Assembly (NCBI RefSeq): GCF_001625215.2
Contig: NC_030386.2
Coordinates: forward strand, 39,187,296 to 39,251,295
Length of the DNA stretch: 64,000 nucleotides
Source of the DNA: Daucus carota subsp. sativus
Lineage: Eukaryota; Streptophyta; Magnoliopsida; Apiales; Apiaceae
Direction: 5' to 3'
Part shown: positions 49,904 through 63,488 of the stretch, piece after piece
Position numbering within the stretch: the first letter of the stretch is position 1
Layout: every line of letters begins with the position of its first letter
Translations under genes and position numbers: made by a program
Notes under the pieces: model-generated
What the model was told of the DNA's origin: nothing
What the model saw: the letters and a program-made list of their open reading frames with translations, nothing else
Databases searched by the model: none

Positions 49904-51693
49904 CTAGAATATATTCAACATCTTCAACAAAACCCATCCTCAGCATTTCATCAGCTTCGTCAAGGACACGAAACTTTGATGAACTAAAATCAACATTTCC
50001 CCTTTCAATGTGATCCTATACAACAAAAATGACAAAAAGAAAAAAAAGTTTCAAGAGCAAAGTAGTGATAAATACCTACTTCACAAGCGAAATTGCCATG
50101 TATTACTAGGGTTGCACAAATTAAAAACAAAGTACCTTTATACGACCAGGTGTTCCCACAACTATATCAACCCCTCTCTTCAGCTGTATTTGCTGATTGT
50201 TGTAGGGTGCTCCACCATACAAACAGACCGAATTTAGCTCCAAAGACCCACCATAGACTTCGAAATCTGCAGCCACCTACCATAAAAGAAAAGGGTAAAC
50301 ACAAATTGAACCGACAAAATATGAGTTAAAAAATGGCCCAGTAAAATTAGAAGTTCCATGGAACAGTATCCACACATAATACCTGTGTTGACAACTCCCT
50401 TGTGGGTAATAGCACGAGTACACTTGGAGATCTCCCATCACCAGTCTTTCGAGATGTTTTTAAGGCTCCGTTTGTTAAGGACTCCAATATGGGTAACACA
50501 AACGCCAAGGTTTTACCCTAAAAAATGGAAAGAAAATGAAGCCAGACAGCCACTTTGGCATAAGTAGAAAAAGATCAACCAGAATAAACCCCAAAAAATT
50601 AAACTTAAAAATTACTCAAGTTATATTGAATATATATCAATGCTCTGTCTCACTTCATAACAACATCCAGAAGCTGTTAAGTGTACTTTAAAAATTGTTT
50701 TTTCTACACCTTAGTCTTTCCTATACATTCTTTTCTTAACAAACCACTATATTTAGAGTTCTGGAAAATTGATTCTCGAGAACATCAGACTTCTCACAAA
50801 GTCAATTTAATCCCACAAAATTTGAATTTTATATATCCATGCGAAGATAGCAAAATGCAGCCTCGCAAATTCTTCACTCAATCATTGTTAAACCTAAGTA
50901 ATCCGTGCCCATCAACTGGTGCAAGATTCTAAAAATTGCCAAAATTAAACTAAATGTTGCTTCTTATGACAATAAAGTTGATCCTTATTAACACTACATT
51001 ACTACATTTAATAATAATAATAAATGAAGAAACTAATTGGGCAAAACTACAAAGCCCGAATGGAATAATCTTGGTGAGAGGAGACAATTAAAGTTCAACT
51101 TGCCCCCCAAATTTGTGTGGCTCCCATTTCATACAAATTCACAAAGTTTCTACTATCGTCCTCCAAGTTTCAACCACCACAAAACAATTTAACTTTGTAC
51201 CCAATAACTCACAAACCAAACCTCCAATTTCGGGCAAATTTGCACACAAATTCATTCTAAACTACAAATACAAGATATAAATGCTATCAAATAGTATCAA
51301 TAATTAAAAGTATAATTACCTGACCAGTCCGAGCTCTCCCAACTAAATCAGTCCCATCAAGAATTGTATCAAACGTCATCGCCTGAATCGGAAACAACGC
51401 CTCAATCCCATTCTCCCTCAACGGCTTCGAAATGCATTCGGATTCTCCTCCTTCACCTCCTCCTCCACCTTCATCTTCTTCACCTTCTTCCTACTCTTCT
51501 CCTCCCCAGAGCTCACATCACTCCTATCCTCTTCCTCCTCAATCACCTTCCGCTTCTTCTCCTTCTCCTCCTCCTTCTTGCTCTTCTCCTCCGAATCATC
51601 GAACACAAACTCCTCGGAATAAGAATCGCTCTTCTTGCTCTTCTTCTTCTCCTTCTTCACGCTTCTGTTCTCGATAGAAGAGTCTGTTTCCAT
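49904..51693 (-). pseudogene. 5' half of a DEAD-box RNA helicase gene (RH7/PRH75 type)
   Basis: Four exons: 51693-51320, 50517-50383, 50276-50136 and 50015-49904. A Lys/Glu-rich head (KKEKKKSKKSDSYSEEFVFD) leads to GIEALFPIQA (Q motif), GRARTGQ-GKT split by intron 1 (motif I), LLPTREL (Ia), VVGTPGRIK (Ib) and [13 protein letters not shown] (motif II). It stops before the SAT motif, so only the first RecA domain is present. RH7-type proteins are nucleolar and act in rRNA processing and cold response. Exon 1 is frameshifted: the head frame runs NPNAF and stops, while ISKPLRENGIEALF continues in another frame. Several intact residues are missing at that point. The next exons are clean. Confidence 0.85.
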
Positions 51694-51929
51694 GGCGGAG
51701 ATGAAGAGAGAGAGAGAGGGATATGTTGATAGGCTCTTGTACGGTGCTGTAGTTAGGGGGCTGTTAAAGTCCAACTCTGCTGGGAAATAGAGTCCTGACA
51801 GGAGACAGGCTTTTAAACATTAGTACAGCGTCGAGACTGAAACCAAAAAATGTGACGAAACCAAAAAATATGAACAAAAAGTAGGACTACAAATTATACC
51901 CATGTTGGCTTATTATAGTATAGTATAGA

Positions 51930-52383
51930 TTAAAGAAAAATACTTCCCACCGTATCAAAACAAACTAACAAACAAAACCGCTTTAACCAATCAGTGGTGT
52001 CGCCAATTTTTTTCCAGCATTTTCCAGCTACTGTGGCTACAATATTTGGTCTAAGTCTTTTAAATCTCATTCAAAACTCCCAACTTCACATATCAATCAG
52101 CAAGCATCTCTTGTTCTCCATCTTGTAAGTCTCTGCGTTCACATTTTTCTACTTGCAATACATTTTCAATGCTTAGACCGCCAGACATCATGTTAAGTTA
52201 TCAGTTCTTTTGACAACCTCGGGATGTCATAGAAATGATTTAATTCCGTATTATTATATTAAACAATTTGAAATGTTAGTTTGCTTAGGATTTCACATGT
52301 AGATCTTGACATATGTGTTATATTAATTTCAGAAACCTGAAGTTGAAATTGAGAGTTTGGAACTGGTAATTGAAACACAAGTG
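51930..52383 (+). promoter_or_regulatory. Upstream region and 5' UTR intron of the sphingoid hydroxylase
   Basis: A short spacer after the Helitron 5' end. A donor CTTGTAAGT near 52124 and an acceptor ATTTCAG near 52332 suggest a roughly 200 bp intron in the leader, common in plant housekeeping genes. The promoter must therefore lie within about 150 bases of the Helitron or inside it. Confidence 0.45.
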
Positions 52384-53493
52384 ATGGTGTTCTGGGAAGA
52401 GTATGTGAGTGATGAAACAATGGGAACATATGCCCCAATTGTGGTCTACTGGTTGTACTCGGGGTTTTATCAGATGTTGTCGCCACTCGACAATTACAGG
52501 CTACACACTAGAAAGGAAGAGAGTGAAAAGAATGTGGTGCCATTGTCGTCTGTTATCAGAGGTGTTCTGATTCAACAGCTTGCTCAGGTTGTCGTTGCAC
52601 AGGCTTTGTTTATGGTTAGTGTTCTTGTTACATTTTTTTAATTTTGCTAATTTTGTCGCGCTTTGTTGATGCATAGATGAATGTGTATTGTGTTGCGTAT
52701 ATGAACCATTGCTGCTAATTGGCAGATATATAGTATATGAAAGGGCTCAAAAACAGACCTGAGTAGTCCTGGTGACGGAATTTCAGAACTTGTTGCAGTC
52801 GATGTCTTTGTATCTGTTCCGTGTATAAAAATTGAACTAAGTTCCGGCAAATGCTTCTCTTAGATCTTCTACACAAAATGATCCAGCCCTTCCTTTGTAA
52901 CCGATGATTTAGGCATAATAATTTCGTGTCCTTTGCTGCAGCTGACCAGAGAAGTGAGTTCATCAGGAAGCATAGTTCAGCCTGTTCAGCAAACCCTAGT
53001 CATCCAAATTCTGCAAATTATAGTTGCAACGCTTGTCATGGACACTTGGCAATACTTTGTACACCGATACATGCACCAGAACAAATTTTTGTACCGCCAT
53101 ATCCACTCCCAACACCATAGACTGGTTGTCACTTACGCAATTGGGGCGCTCTACAATCACCCGCTTGAGGGTCTCCTGCTCGATACTGTTGGCGGGGCCA
53201 TCTCTTTCCTTGTATCCGGAATGACTGCCAGAACAGCTGTGGCATTCTTTTGCTTTGCTACTATAAAAACGGTAGATGATCATTGTGGATTATGGCTGCC
53301 TGGTAATGTCTTCCATCTGATTTTTCAAAACAACACTGCCTATCATGATGTTCATCATCAACTTCAAGGTACGAAGTACAACTATTCACAACCTTTCTAC
53401 CCTATCTGGGATCTGCTGCTTGGAACCCATATGCCTTACCGTCTTGTAAAGAGACCCGAAGGAGGCTTTGAGGCAAGGTTGATGAAAGACTGA
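52384..53493 (+). CDS. Sphingoid base C4-hydroxylase (SBH-like)
   Basis: Two exons, 52384-52614 and 52942-53493; 260 residues, as in Arabidopsis SBH1/SBH2. It belongs to the fatty acid hydroxylase superfamily of di-iron membrane enzymes. The three histidine boxes are HRYMH (118-122), HIHSQHH (130-136) and AYHDVHHQ. FATIKTVDDHCGLWLPGN between them is strongly conserved. Hydrophobic spans near APIVVYWLYSGFY, LVIQILQIIVATLV and GAISFLVSGM anchor it in the ER. It hydroxylates dihydrosphingosine at C4 to make phytosphingosine-type (trihydroxy) bases of plant sphingolipids. The start MVFWEEYVSDE is chosen by family alignment; an in-frame ATG lies nine codons earlier. It converges with the PPR gene. 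Confidence 0.95.
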
Positions 53494-53851
53494 TCATATT
53501 TCCATGTCATTCGGGCTTGTCATGCTCAGCAAGTATTCCTGTTTGTAATATGCTCTCACTCGGAGAGGTTTTACAACTATTTGTATTATTTTTCCTAATT
53601 TCATGTTACCTGGTTGAGTTGTGAGATGTAAAATTGGTCTTTCCCAGCTGACAAATCTCCTTTGCTAACTAGTATATTCTTCTCCATGTGTCTGCACTGG
53701 TAGATTGTATAACACTCTTAACATTTCTGGTCAGTATATATTACTCTATGCAAGATCAGGAAAATTTACCAGAAGGCACCATATTTTGCTGGTATGAAAA
53801 CTTCTACCAAATTGTAAAATATGTGACATTCCGAAAAAAGAACACTGAAAT

Positions 53852-55591
53852 CTACCAATATTCTCCACAAGAACAGCACCCCTCTTTGAATCTGTGGAAC
53901 CGAGTTCGATCCCTCACTATAATTTCCCGCTCGTAAATTTTAGAAATGAGCTTAATTACAACATGACAGTCCCCGCATATCCTAATATTCTTATTCACTC
54001 GCAGTGTACTCTTTTCACTTGTTGCAATCAAACCATACGCAACAGCTAACTTTTCACTGTGATGCCACAAGGCATTCTCCTTCTCCCCTTCTCCAATATC
54101 GTGCAAAACATAACTAGTCTCTGCCACATACCCATGCTCTCTGATCCTAAAACTAATTTCATCAAGTTTCCTATAAATTTGATCTCGGAACGAATGGCTG
54201 TGATCTCCATTAACAAACTTATGCATTATGCCGCCTGCTTCAATGTAGCTGAACCCAGGAATCTTCTTCACATCTCTACTTCTCATCGTCTCTCTCACCC
54301 TTCCCACATCTTTCCATCTTTCCTGGGCTGCATATATATTTGACAACATCACAAAGTCTCCACAATTACTTGACCCCATTTCCTCAAGCTTCCTGGACGC
54401 TTTCTCTGCCATCTCCACATTCCCATATGTCTTACTTGCCCCAAGAAGTGTCTGCCAAAGTACCAAATCCGGAACCATTGGCATCTCATTCACAATATCA
54501 TATGCCTCCTGAAGCCGACCTGCCCGGCCCAACAAATCAACCACACTACCATAATGTTTCATATTCCGACTCACTCCACTCTTCGCCATCGACTCAAACA
54601 ACCTAACCCCATCTTCCACCAAACCAGCATGGTTACAAGCACACAACACCATGAGATAACTAACACTATCTGCGACTATCCCCTCTCTACCCATCCGATC
54701 AAAAAGTTCCAGTGCCTTAATTCCATCCCCTTGCATCGCCAATGCCATAATCATCGTATTCCAAGTAACAATACACTTCTCACACCTCATACTACTAAAA
54801 ACCCCAAACGCCTTATCCACAAGCCCACATTTCGCGTACAAATCAATAACAGCATTACACAGCTGCGCATTACAATCCATCTTCTCACCCCTTATAAACT
54901 CAACAACCCTCTCCCCCTCCCCAATCGCCCCCAACTGCGAACAAGCAGAAAGCGCCCCCAGCACAGTCACCTCATTCGGCCTCATCCCCGCAAACCCCAT
55001 CTCCTTAAACATCTCCAAAGCCTCTGTAGCTCGACTCCCCTGAGCCAACCCCATAATCAACACATTCCAACACGCAACATCTCTCACACACATTTCATCA
55101 AACACATTGCGCGCACTATCCAAATCCCCCGCCTTCGCGTAAACATCAAGCAACGTCGTCTGCAACAACACATCAAATACGAACCCACGTCTCAGAACCT
55201 GAGACTGCACCTCCCTGGCCTCAAAAACAGCCAGCCCACGTGCGCATGCCTTCAGCACAAACGAGCACGTTAGAGCATCAGGCTTGCATGAAGCACGTGA
55301 CATCGACACAAACCACGTGATGGCCATTGTGGGTTGTGGGGTTTTAGCGAGGCCGCGTATAATGGCGTTCCATTCGTTGGTCGCCGGAGATGGGAGTTGC
55401 CGGAAAATGTAGATGGCGTAAGAGAGGTCGCCGGAGGCAGAAGAGGCACAGTAATCGAGGAGCTTAGAACGGGAAAAGTAGAAGTTGAACTCGCCGGTGA
55501 TGATGAGATGGGATTGAAGCCGTTTGATGTGAGAAAGCGAGGTGCATTTTCGTAGGATTGAATCAAAATGGACCATTTTCGTAACAACCAA
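53852..55591 (-). CDS. Pentatricopeptide repeat protein, E/DYW class
   Basis: One intronless frame of 579 residues. About a dozen PLS-type PPR motifs are visible, for example WNAIIRGLAKTPQPTMAITW, CNAVIDLYAKCGLVDKAFGV and WNTMIMALAMQGDGIKALEL. The E region follows (PDLVLWQTLLGASKTYGNVE). The C-terminal DYW deaminase domain has HHSEKLAVAYGL (zinc site and catalytic Glu) and RICGDCHVVIKLISK, and ends CSCGEYW in place of the usual DYW. Such proteins direct C-to-U RNA editing in mitochondria or plastids, each at specific sites; the site here is unknown. The N-terminus is weakly basic and fits an organelle signal. Intact. Confidence 0.95.
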   Translation of the reverse strand: MVVTKMVHFDSILRKCTSLSHIKRLQSHLIITGEFNFYFSRSKLLDYCASSASGDLSYAIYIFRQLPSPATNEWNAIIRGLAKTPQPTMAITWFVSMSRASCKPDALTCSFVLKACARGLAVFEAREVQSQVLRRGFVFDVLLQTTLLDVYAKAGDLDSARNVFDEMCVRDVACWNVLIMGLAQGSRATEALEMFKEMGFAGMRPNEVTVLGALSACSQLGAIGEGERVVEFIRGEKMDCNAQLCNAVIDLYAKCGLVDKAFGVFSSMRCEKCIVTWNTMIMALAMQGDGIKALELFDRMGREGIVADSVSYLMVLCACNHAGLVEDGVRLFESMAKSGVSRNMKHYGSVVDLLGRAGRLQEAYDIVNEMPMVPDLVLWQTLLGASKTYGNVEMAEKASRKLEEMGSSNCGDFVMLSNIYAAQERWKDVGRVRETMRSRDVKKIPGFSYIEAGGIMHKFVNGDHSHSFRDQIYRKLDEISFRIREHGYVAETSYVLHDIGEGEKENALWHHSEKLAVAYGLIATSEKSTLRVNKNIRICGDCHVVIKLISKIYEREIIVRDRTRFHRFKEGCCSCGEYW

Positions 55592-56746
55592 TTCCTAATT
55601 AAATAAATAAATTTATATTTAGTTTTAATTATTAGCGATGGTTCTATGCACAAATATGTTAACCGATAAAATCGATAGCCCGTCGTGGGAACAAATGTAT
55701 TCAACTGAAATTTCAAATTTTTTTATTTACAAAATTTGAGAATATTTAATTTAGATTTTAATTATATTAAAATTTTGGATATATAATCGTAAGTTTTTAT
55801 AATTTAAAATTCGATGGTATTTAATTGAAATTATTTAAAACTGTTTTTAATTAGACTATTTAGGATTGATAAAAATCTGATGGTAGACGGATTTTTCTCC
55901 ACAAAATTATTTACAAAAAGATTGCATTTGAAAAAGTTTACAGAAAATCTTACTCAAGAGTTTTCCTGAACATTTTCCCCAACACTATTTTCTCTGAATT
56001 TTTATACAAGAATTTTCTAGAAAATTTTTATCATAAAAGAAATCCCACTGAAATATTTCTCGGGAAAGATCTCTTTTTTTCAATAAAAGTTCATAATAAA
56101 ATTATCGTAAAAATTTATGAAAAAAATATTATATTTCCTTCTCCAAAAAAATTATGGAAAACAGTGATTAAAAGTGGAAAATATGTTCACGTTCTCAAAA
56201 GTTACCTGAAATTCTCATCATTTCTTAGACAGAAGCTTGGGTAGATTTGTTGGCCGAGACTTCAGAATCAGCCATGCTTATAATTTGGGAGTCACGACTC
56301 ACGAACTCTGGCTCTATAGCGGCAGATATTTCTTGATATTCATTTTTATGATCACATCATGACGCGTATAACCAGGGACGATTCGCGGTGTGCACTTGCT
56401 CTTAGTTATTACTCACATAATAAATGACTTAAAATTGACATTCAAGATTGTGATTTGTTTCTTGCATGTGTTTTTTCATCAAAATAATGATCAATTTCTA
56501 GATTACCAATTTCTAGATCCGTCCCTGATTATAACGAAACAACCAACGGCACAGAAGACTTATCACAGTAAATAACTACGCCTTTCAACCAGAGGAGACA
56601 AGACAAGAAGGTAACATAAATCTCTACAAAGAGTAATATACCCCTTTCAATGCAAATGCACATTTCAGTACAATGAAACATAATGCTACATTACAATTAT
56701 ACAATCGACTGGCTTCATTTGGCTTGTAAGAAGTCAGCTAAATCTT
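55592..56746. other. AT-rich spacer between PPR and receptor kinase genes
   Basis: The upstream region of the PPR gene, an imperfect repeat of TTTTCT/AATTTTC-type words (about 55880-56180), and the hAT-like MITE at 56373-56527. No gene is seen. Confidence 0.55.
56373..56527. mobile_element. hAT-like MITE (155 bp)
   Basis: Ends CAGGGACG and CGTCCCTG, the CAGGGRCG-type terminus of plant hAT elements. The flanks CGTATAAC and ATTATAAC form an 8 bp target duplication with two differences. Confidence 0.75.
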
Positions 56747-61086
<4,340 letters not shown>

Positions 61087-61364
61087 TTTAATTTCCTTTC
61101 CTCTGGGAGAAAACAAAGTGAGTAGACTTCATATATGAGAAACAAAACATAGAGTCAACACACAAAAATTCTCCGCCACTCGACGATCACTCGATTGTCT
61201 ATCAGCAATAAGAAATTTCTGTGTGCACGAACTAGATTCCAAAATCAATTGGAAAATGCGCGCGAGCTGGCAGCTAACTTTTTCATGACATGTCTAAAGA
61301 CTCGTGTGGCTCAAAATAAGAATTACTTTTCCTCGTCGGGCCTGTTTTATAAATCGGTTTTTCT

Positions 61365-61503
61365 AGTGTGTGCTCATAGAGGAACACACAAGCATCAAAT
61401 TTTATAAGTTTGGTGATTTTTGATTGGCTCATGCTTCTTTATAATGGTGGATCCCCTGCAAATTCACCTGCAAATTCACCTGCAAATTCACCAACCACAC
61501 CAA
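61365..61503. mobile_element. Left part of a MITE cut by the CACTA element
   Basis: CGGTTTTTCTAGTGTGTGC, TTTGATTGGCTC, ATAATGGTGGA and CACCAACCACACCAA match the MITE at 12528-12719 in order and spacing. The right arm is missing, because the CACTA end begins just after CACCAA. A 12 bp unit (CTGCAAATTCAC) is repeated three times inside, unlike the 12.5 kb copy. Confidence 0.7.
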
Positions 61504-61517
61504 CACTACAAGAAAAA

Positions 61518-61790
61518 TGACTAAAAGCCACCGCCAATATGCGGTCGCTTTTAGCTAAAAGCGACCGAAATGAGTTGGTAGCAAATAAGAGGGTCGCTTT
61601 TATTACTTCCGGTCGCTTTTATATAAAAGCGACCGATTTTTGGTCGCTTTTATTTTATTTGAGATTGATCATTTTTGCTTCAATATTTTGATGAAAATTT
61701 GAATTTGCCGCCTAAAGACATCAAATTCCACCAATATTGGTGGAATTTGAAAAGCAACCACCATTTCTGCCGGTCGCTTTTATATGGTTA
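61518..61790. repeat. Subterminal repeats of the CACTA element
   Basis: At least five copies of GGTCGCTTTTA or its complement TAAAAGCGACC, two of them as palindromes (GGTCGCTTTTAGCTAAAAGC at 61545 and GGTCGCTTTTATATAAAAGC at 61610). These are the likely transposase-binding repeats. Confidence 0.85.
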
Positions 61791-62301
61791 TTTTTATAAA
61801 AAAAAAACCCTGCAGATTATTTTTGTTGGGATCTCCTATTTACTAGTAATAATCATATCAGAAGAATTTATGAAATCTTAAACTTAAAATACACATAACT
61901 TTCAACACAAACATTTATTACAAACCACAAAAGTTAAGCTATTCGGACATTACGATTACATCGATATCATAAAAAGAACTACAAGTCCCCTAGATAATTC
62001 AGAAACTAGTTATCATTGGCCAAAAAAACGTCCCAGTACACATTATGGCACACAGCCTCAAATGATATGCACATCCACTGTACAAGGCCTTTGCACTTCA
62101 GAACCTGATGTTTGATCATCACTCTTCTAGTATTTTAAAAGGTCTTCTTCCAGAATCTGATAATCACATGAACTAGAGTATCCAACTCAAAAACATGTAA
62201 TACAATATTAAGCGTTCAGAACAAAAATAAATAAAGCATTCGATACATAGCAAAGGGATTCAGAGACCAAGAAAATATAAAAGTAAAACTAGGATATTTA
62301 C

Positions 62302-62907
62302 GCAAGATAGGGGAGTACATCTAAGTGAACTTCATCCATTACGACACTGCAGTTCCATAAAACAGTTAATTTCCATGCACACTGTAACTACATACTAAAA
62401 ACAGAACGATAATCTGTACAAGAGAGTAGTCCAACTTCATACCGATATTTGTCAAGATCATCATCTTTCAGTGTCTCACGCAAAAGCACACCTTCAGTCA
62501 TATACTGGTCAAAAGTATAATAGTGTAAGTAACATAGCAAGACAACTTCAAGAACTAAATTTAAGCAATTCTACAAAGCAGTCAGGACTGATTAGTCAAT
62601 TACACAATATACTGCCACATATTTGCAGCAGATTTGAGAAATAAAAATCTCCCTCAAGACAGGAGAGGTAACATACACATTCTCATTTTTAAAAACTGCA
62701 AGTGAATAAATCAGACATGTTGAAATAGAGCTGCATTTACAAAACTAATGTTTACCTTTATTACAGTGTTTGGCCCAGTCACATCCTCGAAACGAATTGC
62801 ACATAACCAACTAGATCACCAAGTTCAGTTTCCATCTCTTCGCTTACTCTTTTGGCAACACTCATTGCAGCCACACACCTTGGTTGAGTTCAGCCTACTT
62901 CATGAAT
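62302..62907 (-). pseudogene. PRP16-type DEAH-box splicing helicase fragment
   Basis: Three exons with splice borders: 62907-62756, 62504-62443 and 62346-62302. They read [20 protein letters not shown], then after a shift [14 protein letters not shown], then YMTEGVLLRETLKDDDLDKY, then RVVMDEVHLDVLPYLA. This is the RecA1 region of PRP16-type DEAH helicases around motifs Ia, Ib and II. Lesions: the Cys before TQPR is TGA, the Arg after QPR is Cys, a 2-base insertion lies between GY and IRF, and the DEAH box reads DEVH with the following ERSLNT lost. The exon-intron layout is kept, so it came from genomic DNA, not a retrocopy. It is transposon-borne and dead. Confidence 0.85.
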
Positions 62908-63025
62908 CTGAAATTGAACTTGAAAAACAGAGAAAAATAAACAAATTTTCATTTTTGGTTGCCCGCTAGAATTTTATTCCAGACTTTGAAGTAACAAGCA
63001 CAATGTCACACGATGTGTGGGCATA

Positions 63026-63047
63026 TACACACACACACACACACACA
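63026..63047. repeat. (CA)n microsatellite
   Basis: About eleven AC/CA units inside the CACTA interior. Confidence 0.95.
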
Positions 63048-63163
63048 TAAAAGAACATGATTACATAAGTTTCTTCACTGCTATTCATTTTATTCACTTG
63101 TGTTATTCACTGCTGTTCATTTTGTACAACTACTACTTTGATGTCTGCACTAAAAGAACATGA

Positions 63164-63380
63164 TTACATAGGTTTATCAGAACTGGATGCAGCTCCTAAT
63201 AAGCTCTCCTCAACTGATGTTTCAAATGATAATGAGAAAAACAACCTTAAAGAGACTGAGATGAGGCCTGGGTTACCTGGGCTTGGTTTGTCATAAAACC
63301 AAATAAAATCAGGGAATTTGTCTCTATCAAAATGCTTGCATTCAACACGATATAACACGATGCTCACAACTGAAAAAAAA
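63164..63380 (-). other. Unidentified exon-like frame in the CACTA interior
   Basis: After a TTTTTTTCAG acceptor (about 63372) a frame reads VVSIVLYRVECKHFDRDKF and ends near DKPSPG before GTAACC. It is on the same strand as the helicase fragment and looks like an exon, but I do not recognise it. It could be another captured piece or chance. Confidence 0.25.
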
Positions 63381-63474
63381 TCAGTTATAAGATAATATCA
63401 CTACAGCAAGACATCAAAGGGGACATGGTAAATGTAACATAAGTCAAATTATTGATCTAAGGTAAACCTGGTTT

Positions 63475-63488
63475 GGGGGGGGGGGGGG
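63475..63488. repeat. G homopolymer run
   Basis: Fourteen G in a row, prone to sequencing or assembly length error. Confidence 0.95.

Larger units (their letters stand above)
44188..51929 (-). mobile_element. Large non-autonomous Helitron-like element carrying three host gene fragments
   Basis: On the minus strand the block begins at 51929 with TCTATACTATACTATAATAA, a common plant Helitron 5' start, preceded by A. It ends at 44188 in GGCTAG followed by T, with GGTCGCCCGTGC just before as a weak hairpin remnant. That makes 7.74 kb. No Rep or helicase of the Helitron itself is seen. Inside lie, all in element orientation, pieces of RH7, a STRUBBELIG-family receptor and NEP1, in that order, each with its own introns. 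Same-strand fragments of unlinked genes are the hallmark of Helitron capture. The 5' end is strong. The pairing with this 3' end is inference, because the hairpin is poor. Confidence 0.7.

Noticed and set aside
51364-51729. A Leu-rich + strand frame of 121 codons
   Set aside because: Antisense of the Lys/Glu-rich head of the RH7 fragment; the GAA/AAG codons read backwards give Leu and Ser.
54554-55273. A 239-codon + strand frame
   Set aside because: It is the antisense shadow of the PPR gene. Its composition (His, Pro, Thr-rich) reflects the opposite strand, and no domain is recognisable.
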